From the NCBI RefSeq assembly GCF_032460525.1, contig NZ_CP135963.1, forward strand, positions 4,564,845 to 4,628,844: a stretch of DNA of 64,000 nucleotides, given 5' to 3'. Made by a program: the position numbers and the translations under genes. Positions 26,075 through 33,564 of this stretch are shown here, one piece after another. This DNA is from Geodermatophilus sp. DSM 44513. Its GTDB lineage: Bacteria > Actinomycetota > Actinomycetes > Mycobacteriales > Geodermatophilaceae. Numbering within the stretch: position 1 is the stretch's first letter; each line of letters begins with the position of its first letter. Below the pieces are notes generated by a model, which had not been told where the DNA came from, did not search any database, and saw only the letters and a program-made list of their open reading frames with translations.

Positions 26075-26623
26075 TCAGTCCCCCACGGCGGGCCGTCCGG
26101 GGCCGCCGCCATCGCCGAGGAGGGCACGCGCGTAGCGCCTGCGGTACCAGCGCTGGGCGACGAGGGCGGCCGGGAAGACCAGGCGCCAGAGGCCCCGACC
26201 AGGGCGGGTCAGTGACCGGAGGGTGAGCCAGACGCTGCCGTCGGCGTCCCGGTGGACGACGAAGGCCTCCTCGCCGGTGACCGGGTGGCCGGGCAGGGTG
26301 CCGTAGGCGAACCCGCACCGGTCAGGGCGTTCGACCACCGCGACGACCCGCACCGGCTCGCGTACCCGGAGGGGGCCGATGCGGGCCACCAGCGTGAAGT
26401 CCTGTCCCTCTCCGACCCGGAGGTCGGTGCCGGAGACGGGCCGGACGTCGAAGCCACTCCGCGTCTTCACGCCCCAGTGCACGACCGCCACCGTGGCCAG
26501 CCGCCAGCACTCGTCCCCGCGCCCGATGCGGACTGAGCGCTCCAGTGCGCGGAACCCCGCCGGCCTGCGCGACCACGTCTCCTCCGCGGCGCAGGTCGCC
26601 CCCACGGCGGAGTAGCTGGTCAC
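26075..26623 (-). CDS. DUF1990 family protein
   Basis: 182 residues. It matches the DUF1990 pattern: SYSAVGAT near the start, RIGRGDECWRLATVAVVHWG, VRVVAVVERPDRCGFAYGTL, then PGHPVTGEEAFVV and a basic tail (QRWYRRRYARAL). This is the SRPBCC/START-like ligand-binding fold in other DUF1990 proteins. No catalytic residues are known and the function is unknown. GTG at 26623; the same frame stays open upstream but without similarity. It lies downstream of dnaB on the same strand with a 103-bp gap. Confidence 0.85.
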   Translation of the reverse strand: MTSYSAVGATCAAEETWSRRPAGFRALERSVRIGRGDECWRLATVAVVHWGVKTRSGFDVRPVSGTDLRVGEGQDFTLVARIGPLRVREPVRVVAVVERPDRCGFAYGTLPGHPVTGEEAFVVHRDADGSVWLTLRSLTRPGRGLWRLVFPAALVAQRWYRRRYARALLGDGGGPGRPAVGD

Positions 26624-26726
26624 GGTCCCATCGTGGCAGGCCGACCGGGGTCGGTGCGCCCGCCGGCAGGTCGTGACACCCCTCGTCGAGGGCGAACCGG
26701 ACCCCGTCGGACCCACAGCCGAGGGG

Positions 26727-29700
26727 TCAGTTGGCCATGTCGACGAAGCGGCTGTAGTGGCCCTGGAAGGCGACCGTGACGTTCGCCGTGGGGCCGTTGC
26801 GGTGCTTCACCAGCATGATGTCGGCCTCGCCGGCCCGCGGTGACTCCTTCTCGTACATGTCCTCGCGGTGGATCATCATGACCATGTCGGCGTCCTGCTC
26901 GATACTGTTCGAGACGACGATTCCGTCGGCCACGAAATTGTGAGTCCCGAGCACGGTGGCGTCGTAGACCTCCTCCTCGGCTCCCTTTTCCACGGAGACG
27001 ATTCGATCCCAGTAGACGTCATTCACTGCATGAATCTCCAACTGCGCGTCGCCGAGGACGGCCGCGATACGGCCGAGGCGTTCCCGACTGAGGGCATGCC
27101 TCCCCCACCGTGAGTCGTCAAGGGAAGACCCCATGGCCGCAGCGAAGGCCCGGTGGCTCACACCCCGTTCCTCCAGCACCGTGCGAACGCGGTTCCACAC
27201 TTCAGGTGGCACGGTGTCGGCCTTGGATCCTGCCGTGAGGTCCCGGACGATCGCGAGCAACTGCTCCGCGGCCACCCCCCGGGCACCGTGGACGCCGATC
27301 TCGCCGAGGAACCGGCGCTGGTCGTCGCAGCCACTGACGTCCAGGGTCCAGCCGTCCCGGTAGCCGCTCTTGCGCGTCCGGCGAATGCGGCAGGAGATGC
27401 CGAAGCGCAGCAGCAGCCGTGAGACACCGTCGACGAGCCGGCGGCTGGTCGACGCGTAGTACACGCGCCCGCCGCGACCGTTCTTGGTGACCGTGACGGA
27501 ACCGTCGGTGGCCCACAGGTGGCGCAGGAAGAGCGCGATCTGGCTCTTGGGGAGCGAGAACACCGGCTCGGGCACGAACTTCTCGTGACTCCGCAGGCCA
27601 AACAGCCCGAGCTCGTCGAACCAGGCCGCGATCGGGTTGCGTCGGCCATGGGTGAGCCGGAAGGGCGCCGGCAGGCGCAGCGTGGTGCACCGGGCAGCGG
27701 CGTACTCGTCGCGCACCGCGATGACACCGAAGTGCAGCGCCGCGGTCGTCACCGCGCGCAGGTTCGCCTCGTCGACGGAGGCGTAGCGCAGCGGCTGTCG
27801 TCTGACGACGCTGCCATCGCCGATCATGTGGGCGAGCAGGACGACCTTCTCGTCCTCCCAGACGGTCATCCGGTCCGGCGCGGGCACGTGCCGCGGCACG
27901 GCGATGCGGTCACCTGCGGTGAGCTCACCGAGTGGCCGCCACCCGTCGTAGGTCAGGAACGGGTGGTTGGCCGTGGCCCGCACGGTCTTGCCCGAGGACG
28001 TGGTGAGCTGGAGCACCGGCTTGCGCCCGGTGGAGAAAGCGTGGGTGAGGTGCCGGCGCACGTACCGCAGCCCGTCGTCCAGCGCCCACACCGGGACGTC
28101 CCTGGCGCCGGTCTCGACCAACTCTCCGATGGTCACCTCAGCGCCCGTGTCGGCGCGCAGGACGCGCGTGTCGGCGGTCAGGCAACCGGACTCGCGGAGG
28201 TCGGAAAGCATCGGCTTCTTGTCCTGGCGCTGCTCGGACCCGCGGTTCAACTGGCTCATCGCGATGACCGGGACGTCCAGTTCCTTGGCCAGCAGCTTGA
28301 GCGCGCGGGAGAACTCCGAGACCTCCTGCTGGCGGCTCTCGACGCGCTTGCCCGACGTCATGAGCTGCAGGTAGTCGATCACCACCAGCTTGAGGTCGTT
28401 GCGCTGCTTGAGCCGCCGCGCCTTGGCCCGGATCTCCATCATCGTCATGTTCGGCGAGTCGTCGATGTAGAGCGGGGCGTCGGCGATCTCCCCCATCCGG
28501 CGGGCCAGCCGCGACCAGTCCTCGTCCGACAGCGTGCCGGCCCGCATGTGGTGCAGCGGCACCTTCGCCTCCGCCGACAGCAGCCGCATGGTGATCTCGT
28601 GCTTGCTCATCTCCAGCGAGAAGATGCAGGTGGCCAGCTGGTGCTTGACCGTCGCCGACCGGGCGATGTCCAGCCCGAGCGTGGAGTTGTGCGTCGGGAT
28701 GAAGCTGCGCCCGGCGAGGAAGAGCGAATCCGCCGCGTCGACCTGGATGCAGCGCACCGGCACGCTGTCGATCCGCCGGACGTCAGTGACGAAGCGGACC
28801 TCGCGGTGGGGCGAGCCGCCGGTGCGGTGTCCCTTGTGCGCGAGCTGCTTGCGCTGCAGCCAGAAGACCTCGTCGTCGGTGCTGAAGGCCACCTCCCCGT
28901 CGCCGCTCACCTGTACGTGGTGGCCGAGGCTCGTGACCAGCTCGCACACGTCGTCGCACAGGCCGGGCTGCGGGACGACGAGCTGCACCGTCCCGGAGTC
29001 CGACACGGTCCCGCCGGCGTCCAGGAGACCGGCCAGCAGGGCTCGCCGCTGCGCGATCGAGGCCCGCAGGTGGCCGGCCGGGATCCGCCCGGCGTGCGCG
29101 ACGGCAGCCAGCGCGGACCCGTCCGTCGACGCTCCGACCTCGCCGTGCGCGTACATGGCGATCTCGGGGTCCAGCTCGGCCCACTCGGCCGCGGACGGCG
29201 CGCCGAGCTGCACGCCGACCGCGTACGGCGGCGGATCCAGTGGTGTCTCGGGCAGGACCAGCGGCGCGGCCACCGTGACGGCGTGGGCAGGCCCACCGGC
29301 GTCGTTCAGCGTCCGTGCGATCTCCTCGGTGGTGCGGACCCCGGGGACGCCCGATCGGCCGCCGCCCCGGGTCTCGGTCAGCCACTGGTGCGCGGCGTCG
29401 GCGACGAGCACCGACCCGTCGGAGAAGTGCACCTCGTAGCAGGGGCGGCCGGTCATCACCCCGGTGGCGGCCACGACCGTCGTCGGCCGGCCGTCCGCGC
29501 CCATCACCCGGTCACCGACAGCGACCTCACCCATCGTCGTCCACCCCGTGGGGGTCGCGATCGGGGTGTCCAGCGCCAGGGCCTTGCCCACGCCGGGACG
29601 GGCCGCGATGACGACCATCTGGCCGCCCTGCAGGCCGTTGGTGAGCTCGTCGAGGTCGCGGATGCCGGTGGGCACGCCGCGGGCGGTACCGCCGCGGGAG

Positions 29701-30287
29701 GCGATGGCGTCCAGCTCGTCCATCGTCGGCTGCAGCACGTCCTCGAGGCGCGAGTAGTCCTCGCTCATGCGCTTCTCGGTGACGTCGTAGATCTCCTGCT
29801 GGGCGCGGTCGACGATGTCGTCGACGTCGCCCTTGCCACCGGCCGCGCCGTAGCCCAGCTGCACCACGCGGGTGCCGGCCTCCACCAGCCGCCGCAGCAC
29901 CGCCTGCTCGGCGACGATGGCGGCGTAGTAGCCGGCGTTGGCCGCGGTCGGCGTGGACTGGATCAGGGTGTGCAGGTAGACCGCGCCGCCCATCTTGGAC
30001 AGCTGGTCGGTGCGGTTGAGCTCGGCGGCCACGGTGATCGCGTCGGCCGGCTCGCCCCGCCCGTAGAGGTCGAGGACGCAGTCGAAGATCACCTGGTGCG
30101 CCGGCCGGTAGAAGTCCGTGCCGGACAGCACCTCGACCACGTCGGCGATCGCGTCCTTGCTCAGCAGCATGCCGCCGAGCACCGACTGCTCCGCCGCGAC
30201 GTCCTGCGGCGGCTGCCGGTCGTACGCCGGCGCCGTCGGGGTCGGTCGGCTGAAGTCGTCGGCCACCGCCACGGGGAGGTCCTCCAT
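26727..30287 (-). CDS. dnaB: Replicative DNA helicase DnaB carrying two inteins
   Basis: Hexameric fork helicase. The reading frame encodes 1191 residues from the GTG at 30302, or 1186 from the ATG at 30287; neither has a good ribosome site. Removing the inteins (residues 241-539 and 707-1132, numbered from 30302) leaves 466 residues, the normal DnaB length. Extein parts: N-terminal domain (EQSVLGGMLLSKDAIADV), the P-loop ARPGVGK split from STLGLDIA by intein 1, Walker B VVIDYLQLM, MSQLNRGSEQR, and RESG split from SIEQDADM by intein 2. Both insertion points are known DnaB intein sites. Activity therefore depends on two splicing events. The last extein part (IMLVKHRNGPT) is intact. Confidence 0.95.
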   Translation of the reverse strand: MEDLPVAVADDFSRPTPTAPAYDRQPPQDVAAEQSVLGGMLLSKDAIADVVEVLSGTDFYRPAHQVIFDCVLDLYGRGEPADAITVAAELNRTDQLSKMGGAVYLHTLIQSTPTAANAGYYAAIVAEQAVLRRLVEAGTRVVQLGYGAAGGKGDVDDIVDRAQQEIYDVTEKRMSEDYSRLEDVLQPTMDELDAIASRGGTARGVPTGIRDLDELTNGLQGGQMVVIAARPGVGKALALDTPIATPTGWTTMGEVAVGDRVMGADGRPTTVVAATGVMTGRPCYEVHFSDGSVLVADAAHQWLTETRGGGRSGVPGVRTTEEIARTLNDAGGPAHAVTVAAPLVLPETPLDPPPYAVGVQLGAPSAAEWAELDPEIAMYAHGEVGASTDGSALAAVAHAGRIPAGHLRASIAQRRALLAGLLDAGGTVSDSGTVQLVVPQPGLCDDVCELVTSLGHHVQVSGDGEVAFSTDDEVFWLQRKQLAHKGHRTGGSPHREVRFVTDVRRIDSVPVRCIQVDAADSLFLAGRSFIPTHNSTLGLDIARSATVKHQLATCIFSLEMSKHEITMRLLSAEAKVPLHHMRAGTLSDEDWSRLARRMGEIADAPLYIDDSPNMTMMEIRAKARRLKQRNDLKLVVIDYLQLMTSGKRVESRQQEVSEFSRALKLLAKELDVPVIAMSQLNRGSEQRQDKKPMLSDLRESGCLTADTRVLRADTGAEVTIGELVETGARDVPVWALDDGLRYVRRHLTHAFSTGRKPVLQLTTSSGKTVRATANHPFLTYDGWRPLGELTAGDRIAVPRHVPAPDRMTVWEDEKVVLLAHMIGDGSVVRRQPLRYASVDEANLRAVTTAALHFGVIAVRDEYAAARCTTLRLPAPFRLTHGRRNPIAAWFDELGLFGLRSHEKFVPEPVFSLPKSQIALFLRHLWATDGSVTVTKNGRGGRVYYASTSRRLVDGVSRLLLRFGISCRIRRTRKSGYRDGWTLDVSGCDDQRRFLGEIGVHGARGVAAEQLLAIVRDLTAGSKADTVPPEVWNRVRTVLEERGVSHRAFAAAMGSSLDDSRWGRHALSRERLGRIAAVLGDAQLEIHAVNDVYWDRIVSVEKGAEEEVYDATVLGTHNFVADGIVVSNSIEQDADMVMMIHREDMYEKESPRAGEADIMLVKHRNGPTANVTVAFQGHYSRFVDMAN
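26907..28184 (-). mobile_element. DnaB intein 2 (class 1, with LAGLIDADG endonuclease)
   Basis: 426-residue intein between RESG and SIEQ, the site of the Synechocystis DnaB intein. Block A starts CLTADTRVL; block B is TANHPFLTYDGW; the endonuclease motifs are LLAHMIGDGSV and FLRHLWATDGSV; block F is VYDATVLGTHNF and block G VVSN before Ser+1. The penultimate residue is Ser instead of the usual His. Codons near the 3' end (around 26,930-27,060) are visibly less GC-biased than the host gene, as expected for a transferred element. Confidence 0.92.
28686..29582 (-). mobile_element. DnaB intein 1 (class 3, P-loop insertion)
   Basis: 299-residue protein intron between the P-loop Lys and STLGLD. 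It begins with Ala (ALALDTPIATPTGW), so it has no nucleophile at position 1. It has the class 3 WCT set: Trp in ADAAHQW (residue 307 of the precursor), Cys in VPVRCIQVD (518) and Thr in IPTHN (537), followed by Ser+1. A LAGLIDADG-like relic, LLAGLLDAGGTVS, suggests a decayed homing endonuclease. Class 3 mechanism is known from mycobacteriophage Bethlehem DnaB. Confidence 0.9.
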
Positions 30288-30369
30288 CCACTCACGGCGC
30301 ACCCGCGCACCGGCCCGGGCGGGACCGCCGGGGCCTGGTGGGGGAGCACCAGCACGCTGTACACCTGAC

Positions 30370-30385
30370 TCGAACGCCTGTTCGG
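30370..30385. promoter_or_regulatory. LexA-box-like palindrome upstream of dnaB
   Basis: TCGAACGCCTGTTCGG matches TCGAAC-N4-GTTCGA except for the last base. It is about 70-85 bp upstream of the dnaB start, within reach of its promoter. Confidence 0.5.
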
Positions 30386-30497
30386 GTCGTTCCTACCGGG
30401 AGGGACCGACAGTTCGGCACGTCAGGAGCTGGGGACGACGGTAGGAAGCACGAGGGGGCCCCGTCCAACACCGGTGTGCACGGGCTTCTGCACAACT

Positions 30498-30506
30498 TGT
30501 GGACAA
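30498..30506 (-). promoter_or_regulatory. DnaA box
   Basis: TGTGGACAA, reverse complement of the high-GC DnaA box TTGTCCACA, in the dnaB upstream region. Possible DnaA control of dnaB or a DnaA titration site. Confidence 0.55.
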
Positions 30507-30812
30507 GTCGGTGGACACAGACGTGTCGACGTGTGGAGACAGCGGGGGACACCGCCGCGCCGTCCCCCGGATCCCGCGTCTGACCTGCACGGGGGCCACC
30601 CACCGGGTGTGGACGGGAGAAATCCGCCAGAAAAGCCGGTGGCGTACGTCTCGTGTCGCGGAGGTTGCGCAGGTGCCCCAGCGGTCCCACGTCCACAGGG
30701 GGTGGGCACGGCGGCGCCACGGGCGACTGAGGGGGCCGAGCGTGTGCGCCGAAGCCCCGGTGCCGCCGCTCGACCGAGGCCCCAGCGCACACGCTCCGGT
30801 CCGGAGACGCGG

Positions 30813-30846
30813 CGAGGGGCGCCGGACCAGGGTCCGGCGCCCCTCG
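30813..30846 (-). terminator. Terminator of the rpsF-ssb-rpsR-rplI operon
   Basis: A perfect 16-bp stem (CGAGGGGCGCCGGACC with 30831-30846) with a 2-nt centre, 44 bp after the rplI stop on the minus strand. Confidence 0.85.
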
Positions 30847-30889
30847 CAGGCAGGCAGCGCGTGCTCCCGTCCCGGGGACGGGCCAGGCC

Positions 30890-31345
30890 TCAGCCGGGGA
30901 CGACCTCGATGGCCAGCTGGGTGGTCACCTCGGAGTGGACCCGCACGGTGACCGTGTGCTGGCCGGTGGTCTTGATGCTGCTGGGCAGCTCCACCCGGCG
31001 CCGGTCGAGCTCGGGGCCGCCGGCGGCGGTCACGGCGTTGACGACGTCGGCGGTGGTGATGCGGCCGAACAGCCGGCCGCCCTCACCGGCACGCGCCGGC
31101 ACCCGCACGGTCAGGCCGGACAGGCGCCCGGCCACGGCCTGCGCCTCCTCGAGCGAGCGCACCTCGCGGGTGGCCCGCGCCCGGCGCAGCGACTCGACCT
31201 GCTTCTCGGCACCGCGGGTGGCCTTGATGGCCAGGCCGCGGGGCAGGAGGTAGTTGCGGGCGTACCCGCCCTTGACCTCCACGGTGTCACCGGAGGACCC
31301 GAGACCGGTGACCTCCTGCGTCAGGATGAGCTTCTGGGTGGTCAT
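30890..31345 (-). CDS. rplI: 50S ribosomal protein L9
   Basis: 151 residues, normal length. The N-terminal rRNA-binding domain has KLILTQEVTGLGSSGDTVEV and the L9 signature GGYARNYLLPRGLAIKAT; a connecting helix and the C-terminal domain (LFGRITTADVVNAV) follow. ATG at 31345. It is 2 bp from the rpsR stop and is the last gene of the operon, followed by a strong hairpin. Confidence 0.98.
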   Translation of the reverse strand: MTTQKLILTQEVTGLGSSGDTVEVKGGYARNYLLPRGLAIKATRGAEKQVESLRRARATREVRSLEEAQAVAGRLSGLTVRVPARAGEGGRLFGRITTADVVNAVTAAGGPELDRRRVELPSSIKTTGQHTVTVRVHSEVTTQLAIEVVPG

Positions 31346-31347
31346 GG

Positions 31348-31584
31348 TCAGCGCGCCGTGGAGGTGTAGGGCAGCAGGGCCATCTCGCGGCTGTTCTTCA
31401 CGGCCACGGCGACGTCCCGCTGGTGCTGGCTGCAGTTGCCGCTCACGCGGCGGGCACGGATCTTGCCGCGGTCGGAGATGAACTTCCGCAGCAGGGTCGT
31501 GTCCTTGTAGTCGACGTAGGTCGCCTTGTCCTTGCAGAACTGGCAGACCTTCTTCTTGGGCTTCCGGACGGGGGGCTTGGGCAC
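31348..31584 (-). CDS. rpsR: 30S ribosomal protein S18 (zinc-binding type)
   Basis: 78 residues. Core: [18 protein letters not shown] and [20 protein letters not shown]. The N terminus VCQFCKD (CxxC) together with NCSQH can bind zinc, so this is the C+ form; many actinobacteria hold a second, zinc-free S18 elsewhere under Zur control. GTG start with a GGAG upstream. Lies between ssb and rplI in the usual order. Confidence 0.98.
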   Translation of the reverse strand: MPKPPVRKPKKKVCQFCKDKATYVDYKDTTLLRKFISDRGKIRARRVSGNCSQHQRDVAVAVKNSREMALLPYTSTAR

Positions 31585-31675
31585 TGGGTTCTCCAGGAAG
31601 TGACGGTATGGAACCGGCCCCGCTGCAGGGCCCCGCGCCGAGCGTCAGCGAGGTGCGGGGGGCAGAGGGGTCCTC

Positions 31676-32161
31676 TTAGAAGGGGGGCTCGTCGGACGAC
31701 GGGGCCGGGGTGGACCACGGGTCGCTGGACCCGCCGCCCCCACCGAAGCCGCCACCGCCACCGCCGCCGAAGCCGCCACCGCCGCCGCCCTCACCGCGCG
31801 AGGCCTTGGTGACCTTGGCGGTGGCGTAGCGGAGCGAGGGGCCGATCTCGTCGACCTCGAGCTCGACGACGGTGCGCTTCTCGCCTTCCTTGGTCTCGAA
31901 CGACCGCTGCTTGAGCCGGCCGGAGACGAGGACGCGCGACCCGCGGGTGAGCGACTCGGCGACGTTCTCCGCCGCCTGCCGCCACACGTTGCAGCGCAGG
32001 AAGAGCGCCTCGCCGTCCTTCCACTCCTGCGACTGGCGGTCGAAGGTCCGCGGCGTGGAGGCCACGGTGAAGTTGGCGACCGCGGCACCGGAGGGCGTGA
32101 AGCGCAGCTCCGGGTCCGACGTGAGGTTGCCGATGACGGTGATGACGGTCTCGCCGGCCAT
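31676..32161 (-). CDS. ssb: Single-stranded DNA-binding protein
   Basis: 161 residues. OB fold from [19 protein letters not shown] to [19 protein letters not shown], then a Gly-rich linker (several GGGGG runs) and the acidic tail SSDEPPF that recruits replication and repair proteins. ATG at 32161, two bases after the rpsF stop. Binds ssDNA at replication forks and repair sites. The location in the S6-S18-L9 operon is that of the essential SSB. Confidence 0.97.
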   Translation of the reverse strand: MAGETVITVIGNLTSDPELRFTPSGAAVANFTVASTPRTFDRQSQEWKDGEALFLRCNVWRQAAENVAESLTRGSRVLVSGRLKQRSFETKEGEKRTVVELEVDEIGPSLRYATAKVTKASRGEGGGGGGFGGGGGGGFGGGGGSSDPWSTPAPSSDEPPF

Positions 32162-32163
32162 GG

Positions 32164-32451
32164 TCAGTGGGCCTCGGGCCGCATCAGCTTGGTGCGCAGG
32201 ACCGACTCGTTGAGGTTCAGCTGCCGGTCGAGCTCGGCCACCGCGGCGGGCGTGGCCTGGATGTCGACGATGGCGTAGATGCCCTCGGCCTGCTTGTCGA
32301 TCTCGTAGGCCAGCCGGCGGCGGCCCCAGATCTCGGTCTTGACGGTGCCACCGGAGTTGGTGACGACGGTCAGGAACCGGTCGAGGGAGGGCGCGATCGT
32401 GCGCTCCTCCAGGTCGGGGTCGAGGATGACCATCAGTTCGTAGCGACGCAC
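32164..32451 (-). CDS. rpsF: 30S ribosomal protein S6
   Basis: 95 residues. [20 protein letters not shown] and [18 protein letters not shown] are S6 signatures; [15 protein letters not shown] ends it. GTG at 32451 is chosen because GAGGAGGTG lies 9 bp upstream; a longer frame reaching 32544 is not homologous. First gene of the four-gene operon. Confidence 0.97.
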   Translation of the reverse strand: MRRYELMVILDPDLEERTIAPSLDRFLTVVTNSGGTVKTEIWGRRRLAYEIDKQAEGIYAIVDIQATPAAVAELDRQLNLNESVLRTKLMRPEAH

Positions 32452-32612
32452 GGAGAACCCCACCTCCTCTGGTCTCAGGCGGCTGCAGTCGATCTGCAGC
32501 AGGAGGGTCGTACACGCGTCGCGCGCCCCACCCGGTGACGACACCGAGGGAACGCGCTTGGGCCAGCCTACCAGCGCCCGCAGCCCCGTCCCGCCCGGTC
32601 ACCGGGGCCTCC

Positions 32613-32618
32613 TAGGCT
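32613..32618 (+). promoter_or_regulatory. -10 element of a leaderless promoter (nfo)
   Basis: TAGGCT ends 7 nt before the GTG start of the endonuclease IV gene and no ribosome binding site is present, so transcription probably starts at the initiation codon. Confidence 0.65.
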
Positions 32619-32625
32619 CGGTCGG

Positions 32626-33438
32626 GTGGCAGCTCACCCGATCGGCGTGCACGTCGGCCCCGGCCTCACCCAGGACGGCGGGATGGACGGCGGCGGCCCG
32701 CTGACCCGGGCCGCGGAGATGGACGCCGACGGCGTGCAGTTCTTCCTCGGCGACCCGCAGGGGTGGAAGGCACCGAAGCTGTCACCCGAGGAGCAGGCGC
32801 TCCTGGCCGGCGACACGGCGCTGTTCGTGCACGCCCCCTACGTCCTGAACGTGGCCTCGACGAACAACCGGATCCGCATCCCCAGCCGCAAGACCCTCAC
32901 CCAGCACGCGCAGCTGGCCGCGGCCGTCGGCGCCCGCGGCATGGTGGTGCACGGCGGTCACGTCCTGGGCACCGACGACCCGGCCGCCGGCGTCGACAAC
33001 TGGCGCAAGACCTTCGCCCGGCAGGCCGAGGACGGCGGCTTCCCCCTCCCGCTGCTCATCGAAAACACCGCCGGTGGGGGCAACGCCATGGCCCGCGACC
33101 TCGACGCCCTCGCCCGGCTGTGGGAGGCGGTCGGCGGGTTCGGCGCCGGGTTCGTGCTCGACACCTGCCACGCCTGGGCCGCCGGCTGGGACCTCGCCAC
33201 GGCGGTGGACGACGTCCGGGCCACCACCGGGCGCATCGACCTGGTGCACCTGAACAACAGCCGCGACCCGCGGGGTTCCAGCCGCGACCGGCACGCCCCG
33301 CTGGCCGACGGCGAGATCCCGGTCGAGCTGCTGCTCGAGGTGGCCCGCGCCGCGGACGCCCCGGTCGTCCTGGAGACCCCCGGCGACGCGGCGGACCACG
33401 CCGGGGAGGTCGCCCTGCTCAGGAGCGCCCTGTCCTGA
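32626..33438 (+). CDS. nfo: Deoxyribonuclease IV (apurinic/apyrimidinic endonuclease)
   Basis: Cleaves DNA 5' of abasic sites in base excision repair; zinc enzyme, TIM barrel, 270 residues. Ligand-bearing motifs in order: FVHAPYVLNVASTNNRIRIP near residue 66, GMVVHGGHVLG near 105, LLIENTAGGGNAMA near 144 (Glu ligand), GFVLDTCHAWAAGWD near 178, HLNNSRDPRGSSRDRHAPL near 206 and VLETPG. GTG at 32626 with a leaderless promoter. It stands alone between the divergent rpsF operon and a parS site. Confidence 0.94.
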   Translation: MAAHPIGVHVGPGLTQDGGMDGGGPLTRAAEMDADGVQFFLGDPQGWKAPKLSPEEQALLAGDTALFVHAPYVLNVASTNNRIRIPSRKTLTQHAQLAAAVGARGMVVHGGHVLGTDDPAAGVDNWRKTFARQAEDGGFPLPLLIENTAGGGNAMARDLDALARLWEAVGGFGAGFVLDTCHAWAAGWDLATAVDDVRATTGRIDLVHLNNSRDPRGSSRDRHAPLADGEIPVELLLEVARAADAPVVLETPGDAADHAGEVALLRSALS

Positions 33439-33441
33439 GCG

Positions 33442-33455
33442 GTTCCACGTGGAAC
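33442..33455. promoter_or_regulatory. parS site, intergenic
   Basis: GTTCCACGTGGAAC, perfect palindrome, 3 bp after the nfo stop and before the convergent GT87 gene. Confidence 0.88.
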
Positions 33456-33564
33456 GGGGAGGGCACCTGGCCGCGGTGGACCGGTCGCGGGGGCCCGCAG
33501 GGTCCCCCGACCGGGACACGGGCAGCGGCTCCGCTCAGGTCGGGGACGGCACCTGGCCGCGGTG
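33456..33564. repeat. 23-bp direct repeat at the 3' end of the GT87 gene
   Basis: GGGGA-GGCACCTGGCCGCGGTG-type sequence occurs at 33456-33478 and 33542-33564 with one difference. The second copy encodes the C terminus of the GT87 protein; the first lies just past its stop. This looks like a small duplication. Confidence 0.6.

Larger units (their letters stand above)
30303..30889. other. Gene-free region between dnaB and rplI
   Basis: 587 bp without a convincing gene; open frames on both strands lack start sites, similarity and normal codon bias. It holds the rplI terminator, one perfect DnaA box, several near-matches (for example TGTGGAGAC at about 30531) and a near-perfect LexA box close to dnaB. 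Promoter and leader of dnaB must lie here. Confidence 0.7.

Noticed and set aside
27519..30368. A 949-residue plus-strand frame opposite dnaB
   Set aside because: Antisense shadow caused by third-position GC; dnaB and its inteins account for the sequence.
30303..30889. Small genes in the dnaB-rplI gap (several open frames of 67-259 residues)
   Set aside because: Overlapping on both strands, low-complexity Arg/Pro/Gly composition, no ribosome sites and no family resemblance.
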